From an uncultured Clostridia bacterium (lineage in GTDB: Bacteria; Bacillota; Clostridia; Christensenellales; Borkfalkiaceae), in the NCBI GenBank assembly GCA_944376035.1, contig CALWBJ010000085.1, positions 1-7,610 of the forward strand: 7,610 nucleotides of DNA, in the 5' to 3' direction. Below are positions 5,588-7,610 of the stretch, in pieces. Both the position numbers and the translations under genes were made by a program. Each line of letters opens with the position of its first letter. The first letter of the stretch is position 1. The notes under the pieces are model-generated. The model saw nothing but the letters and a program-made list of their open reading frames with translations, was not told where the DNA came from and did no database searches.

Positions 5588-6412
5588 TTAATAATTTACA
5601 TAAAGATGTTTTTCAACCTCTTTATCGGAAGATACTTCCTTAAAGTTCTTTGCTTCCTCGAAAAAGAGTCTTATTCTTTCATTGCGCTCTTCTTCCGTCC
5701 TGTAAAAAAGCAATTCTCCGTTTTTGAGAGACGGCCAGCAATCGGAATATTCCGCTCTCATTTGCGTACATTTTCCGTCATTTACTATGATATCTATCTT
5801 ATGCACTCCGTGACGGAACTTCTCGGCTTCCTGTATTTCAACAGGATGCTTGAAATCTCTCTTACAATAAGGACATGAAGTAATCGATTTTAACGGAGTA
5901 CCTTTTGTCTTTGCCTCGTAAACTTCTATTATGTCAAAATCGTTGTCATCTGAAAGTTTTGTCGCTTTGGTATACCAATGCGTGGAGTTTTCGCTTTTTG
6001 AAACAAGTTTTCCGTTAAGCATATAAAATTTATCGTTATTACCGACAAACGTAAAATCCGAAAACTCACGCGAAACATCCGTAACTCCCGCACTTATCCT
6101 TTCTTGCGAGTAGTCCTCTTTACCGAGATAATGAGGAATATGAACGTGATACCAAGTCCCTTCGATATTCAGTTTTTTGTCTTTTATAGTCAATATTTTA
6201 TCATATATGCTTTTGATAATTATGTAAAGTGCGGCATAAAGTATTGCTGCAAATACCGCCGAAAGAAAAACCGAAAGTAATTTACTTACTTGCTTGCTTA
6301 AATACGGATACACAAATTCACTTAAAACCTGCTCTATAATATAGAAAACCGTAAAAGTCAGTCCGTGGATTTTAGTTACGGTCAAAGCCGTATTGTTCTG
6401 AACATTTCTCAT
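5588..6412 (-). CDS. Unrecognised membrane protein: two TM helices, beta-rich domain, possible zinc site
   Basis: Not recognised. The start is ATG at 6410-6412 (274 residues): GGAG within the last codons of the upstream gene lies 7 bases before it, whereas a TTG two codons earlier would abut that site. Two hydrophobic helices (about 17-38 and 45-67) are followed by a charged linker and a beta-strand-rich soluble part that opens with IEGTWYHVHIP (G85-T86-W87). The later part holds CPYC (C180, C183) followed by HGVH (H201, H204), a C-X2-C-X17-H-X2-H arrangement that could bind zinc, plus C215 and C225. The C-terminus is a charged helix. The layout of 2 TM plus a beta domain beginning with G-x-W recalls Cap15-type (S-2TMbeta) effectors, but Cap15 proteins do not usually carry the cysteine part and no CD-NTase is nearby. 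It is coupled to the phosphatase gene upstream. Confidence 0.72.
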   Translation of the reverse strand: MRNVQNNTALTVTKIHGLTFTVFYIIEQVLSEFVYPYLSKQVSKLLSVFLSAVFAAILYAALYIIIKSIYDKILTIKDKKLNIEGTWYHVHIPHYLGKEDYSQERISAGVTDVSREFSDFTFVGNNDKFYMLNGKLVSKSENSTHWYTKATKLSDDNDFDIIEVYEAKTKGTPLKSITSCPYCKRDFKHPVEIQEAEKFRHGVHKIDIIVNDGKCTQMRAEYSDCWPSLKNGELLFYRTEEERNERIRLFFEEAKNFKEVSSDKEVEKHLYVNY

Positions 6413-6414
6413 TT

Positions 6415-7230
6415 TCAATCTCCGTTGACTATATTTCTTAACTCATCGAATATCTGTGCATTTGCGCAAACGATAGTTCCCGATTTATCAAGAGGCAACC
6501 TGTTGCCTTTCCAGTCTGAAGATTTACCTCCCGCTTCGGATAGGATTAAAATACCGGCCGCATAGTCCCAAGGTTTAATAACCTTTTCAAAATATCCGTC
6601 CAGTCTGCCGCAGGAAATGTAGCAAAGTACTATCGCAGTGGAACATATCCTTCTTAAATCCAGACAATTTTCAAAAACTCTTTTTGCTCTTTCAAAGGTT
6701 TCTTTTGCTTCACTTTTATGAGAAGAACCTGCACCGAACTCAATAAGCGAATGTTTTAAATCTCTGTTTGAAACGTGCAACCTGTTTTTATCGTAATTAT
6801 CTACACCCGTTTTAAGTAAATTTTCTATACCTTTGTCGGTTTTATAAAAATAAGCGCCTTTTCCTTTTATTGCAAAAAACATTTCGTCTGTAAAGGGATT
6901 AAAAACCACACCGAAAACAACCTCGCCTTTCTCAACATATGCCAAGGAAACAGAACTCATTTTATAATCATATATAAGATTAGTAGTTCCGTCAATAGGA
7001 TCAAGTATAAAGCATTTTTCAGACAAAGTATGCTCGGATTCCTCTTCCGTCATAAATCCTATATCAGGATAAACTTTATTTAGTTCTTTATTCAAAAATT
7101 CACTTATCCCTATATCCGCGGCAGTAACAAAATCGTATGGATTTTTATTTTTTTCATGCGGATTCAAGGACACCGAAAATATAATCTTCCTCGTTTCGTA
7201 TATTAGTGATACAATTTTGTCGTAATTCAT
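6415..7230 (-). CDS. Inositol monophosphatase / CysQ superfamily phosphatase
   Basis: A Mg2+-dependent phosphomonoesterase of the IMPase superfamily, 271 residues, normal length. Metal and catalytic motifs are complete: VTAAD at 35-39, MTEEES at 60-65, DPIDGTTN at 77-84 (D77, D80), and KPWDYAAG at 219-226 (D222). The fold group covers inositol-1-phosphatase (SuhB), 3'(2'),5'-bisphosphate nucleotidase (CysQ) and fructose-1,6-bisphosphatases, and the sequence alone does not settle which. The ATG at 7228-7230 follows GAGGAT with about 5 bases between. The stop at 6415-6417 is two bases before the ATG of the 2TM protein, whose ribosome binding site lies inside this gene's last codons, so translation of the pair is coupled. 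No sulfur-assimilation genes are adjacent, which weakens a CysQ role. Confidence 0.92.
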   Translation of the reverse strand: MNYDKIVSLIYETRKIIFSVSLNPHEKNKNPYDFVTAADIGISEFLNKELNKVYPDIGFMTEEESEHTLSEKCFILDPIDGTTNLIYDYKMSSVSLAYVEKGEVVFGVVFNPFTDEMFFAIKGKGAYFYKTDKGIENLLKTGVDNYDKNRLHVSNRDLKHSLIEFGAGSSHKSEAKETFERAKRVFENCLDLRRICSTAIVLCYISCGRLDGYFEKVIKPWDYAAGILILSEAGGKSSDWKGNRLPLDKSGTIVCANAQIFDELRNIVNGD

Positions 7231-7261
7231 TTTCTATCCTCAATTTTTTTCTTTCAATTAT

Positions 7262-7332
7262 TCAGATAATATAATTATCATTTATCTGAGTAATAAACTT
7301 GTTAAGTATATGTTCATAAAGTAACTACTCAG
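7262..7332. repeat. Two overlapping inverted repeats that share one arm
   Basis: TCAGATAA (7262-7269) pairs perfectly with TTATCTGA (7282-7289). CTGAGTA (7286-7292) pairs perfectly with TACTCAG (7326-7332). The shared CTGA means only one pairing can form at a time in RNA. In the minus-strand leader of the phosphatase gene this gives alternative hairpins 25-100 bases before the ATG, without a T run. It may instead be protein-binding DNA. Confidence 0.4.
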
Positions 7333-7344
7333 GCAACCGGTTGC
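7333..7344. promoter_or_regulatory. 12-bp palindrome, LacI/GalR-type operator candidate
   Basis: GCAACCGGTTGC is a perfect palindrome with a central CCGG, similar in form to operators of the LacI family. It stands out as a GC-rich island in AT-rich DNA, about 100 bases upstream of the phosphatase start and directly next to the inverted repeat at 7286-7332. No regulator gene is in the window. Confidence 0.4.
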
Positions 7345-7448
7345 ATATTTTTATTTTATTTTAATTATTTTTAAATTTTCGGGATTTAATTTAACGGTTC
7401 GCCATTTCAGACTTTTGATTTTAAGGTTTTTAACTACATTTTTCGCAT

Positions 7449-7610
7449 TTATTTATTAAGTCTTTTTTTAAGTTCTGTCATATAATAATTATAATTATCA
7501 AACTCAATTATCGGAGGCACCGAATGGTCGCATCCCGGAAGGTATCTGCCCGTTTTATAAACGCGTTCGATTTTATCTAATTCCGCGTCTATCTCTTTTT
7601 TGCCTTTTGC
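7449..7610 (-). CDS. Uroporphyrinogen decarboxylase (URO-D) family protein, C-terminal 53 residues (5' end outside window)
   Basis: Translating the minus strand from the window edge gives 53 residues up to TAA at 7449-7451. The stretch TGRYLPGCDHSVPP matches the C-terminal block of URO-D-superfamily proteins (typically GRYIPGxDHxVPPDV...). It is followed by FDNYNYYMTELKKRL, the usual aromatic-rich last helix. In clostridia such proteins are more often corrinoid-dependent methyltransferases of the MtaA/CmuA type than haem enzymes; this fragment does not decide between them. Codon use and stop are normal. It lies upstream of and on the same strand as the phosphatase gene, 218 bases away. Confidence 0.7.
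   Translation of the reverse strand, partial: AKGKKEIDAELDKIERVYKTGRYLPGCDHSVPPIIEFDNYNYYMTELKKRLNK

Larger units (their letters stand above)
7231..7448. other. Intergenic region upstream of the phosphatase gene
   Basis: This 218-base gap holds two overlapping inverted repeats and a 12-bp palindrome, listed separately. A -10-like TATACT occurs on the minus strand near 7309-7314, but no good -35 sits at a proper distance. No GC-rich terminator hairpin follows the upstream gene that ends at 7449, so transcription may run through into the phosphatase. Confidence 0.5.

Noticed and set aside
6413..6418. TTG start for the 2TM protein, two codons before the ATG
   Set aside because: The GGAG site would directly abut the TTG, while it lies at an ideal 7-base distance from the ATG at 6410-6412.

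Overview
The window looks like a piece of a low-GC Bacillota (Clostridia-type) chromosome. The reasons are strong GGAGG-type ribosome binding sites, sigma-A-type promoters, gaps of about 10-12% G+C, an L27 ribosomal protein with the short N-terminal extension typical of Bacillota, and the GGGtGRT / NifU-like gene pair common in anaerobic clostridia. No tRNA, rRNA, CRISPR array, insertion sequence or phage structural gene was seen.

Left part (1-3220), all on the minus strand. Read in the direction of transcription it holds: a consensus-like promoter and a possible leader for rplU-rpmA (L21, L27), ending in a clear intrinsic terminator; a very AT-rich spacer; an OGG1-type 8-oxoguanine DNA glycosylase; then a promoter, with a Fur-box-like palindrome just downstream, for a two-gene operon. 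That operon encodes a NifU-like Fe-S scaffold protein and a GGGtGRT-family protein cut off by the window edge. The prp gene (protease that matures L27) usually lies between rplU and rpmA in Bacillota; here the gap is too small to hold it, although L27 keeps the sequence that Prp cleaves.

Middle part (3326-5376). A small acidic helical protein of unknown function sits alone on the plus strand, followed by a long AT-rich gap with a candidate terminator. Next comes a divergent pair: a 70-residue XRE/Cro-type repressor (minus) and a GT2 glycosyltransferase (plus). The glycosyltransferase promoter has perfect -35 and -10 hexamers, and a perfect 18-bp palindrome almost exactly fills the space between them. 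A degenerate copy lies in front of the repressor gene. This reads as a compact repressor-operator switch.

Right part (5588-7610), minus strand. The end of a uroporphyrinogen-decarboxylase-family gene enters from the right edge. It is followed by a gap with a 12-bp LacI-type palindrome and two overlapping inverted repeats, then an inositol-monophosphatase-superfamily phosphatase. Two bases after that stop codon begins an unrecognised protein with two membrane helices, a beta-rich domain and a possible C2H2-type zinc site. This tightly coupled pair is the best candidate here for an undescribed functional unit. Its membrane protein resembles, in architecture only, the 2TM/beta-barrel effectors of the Cap15 type.
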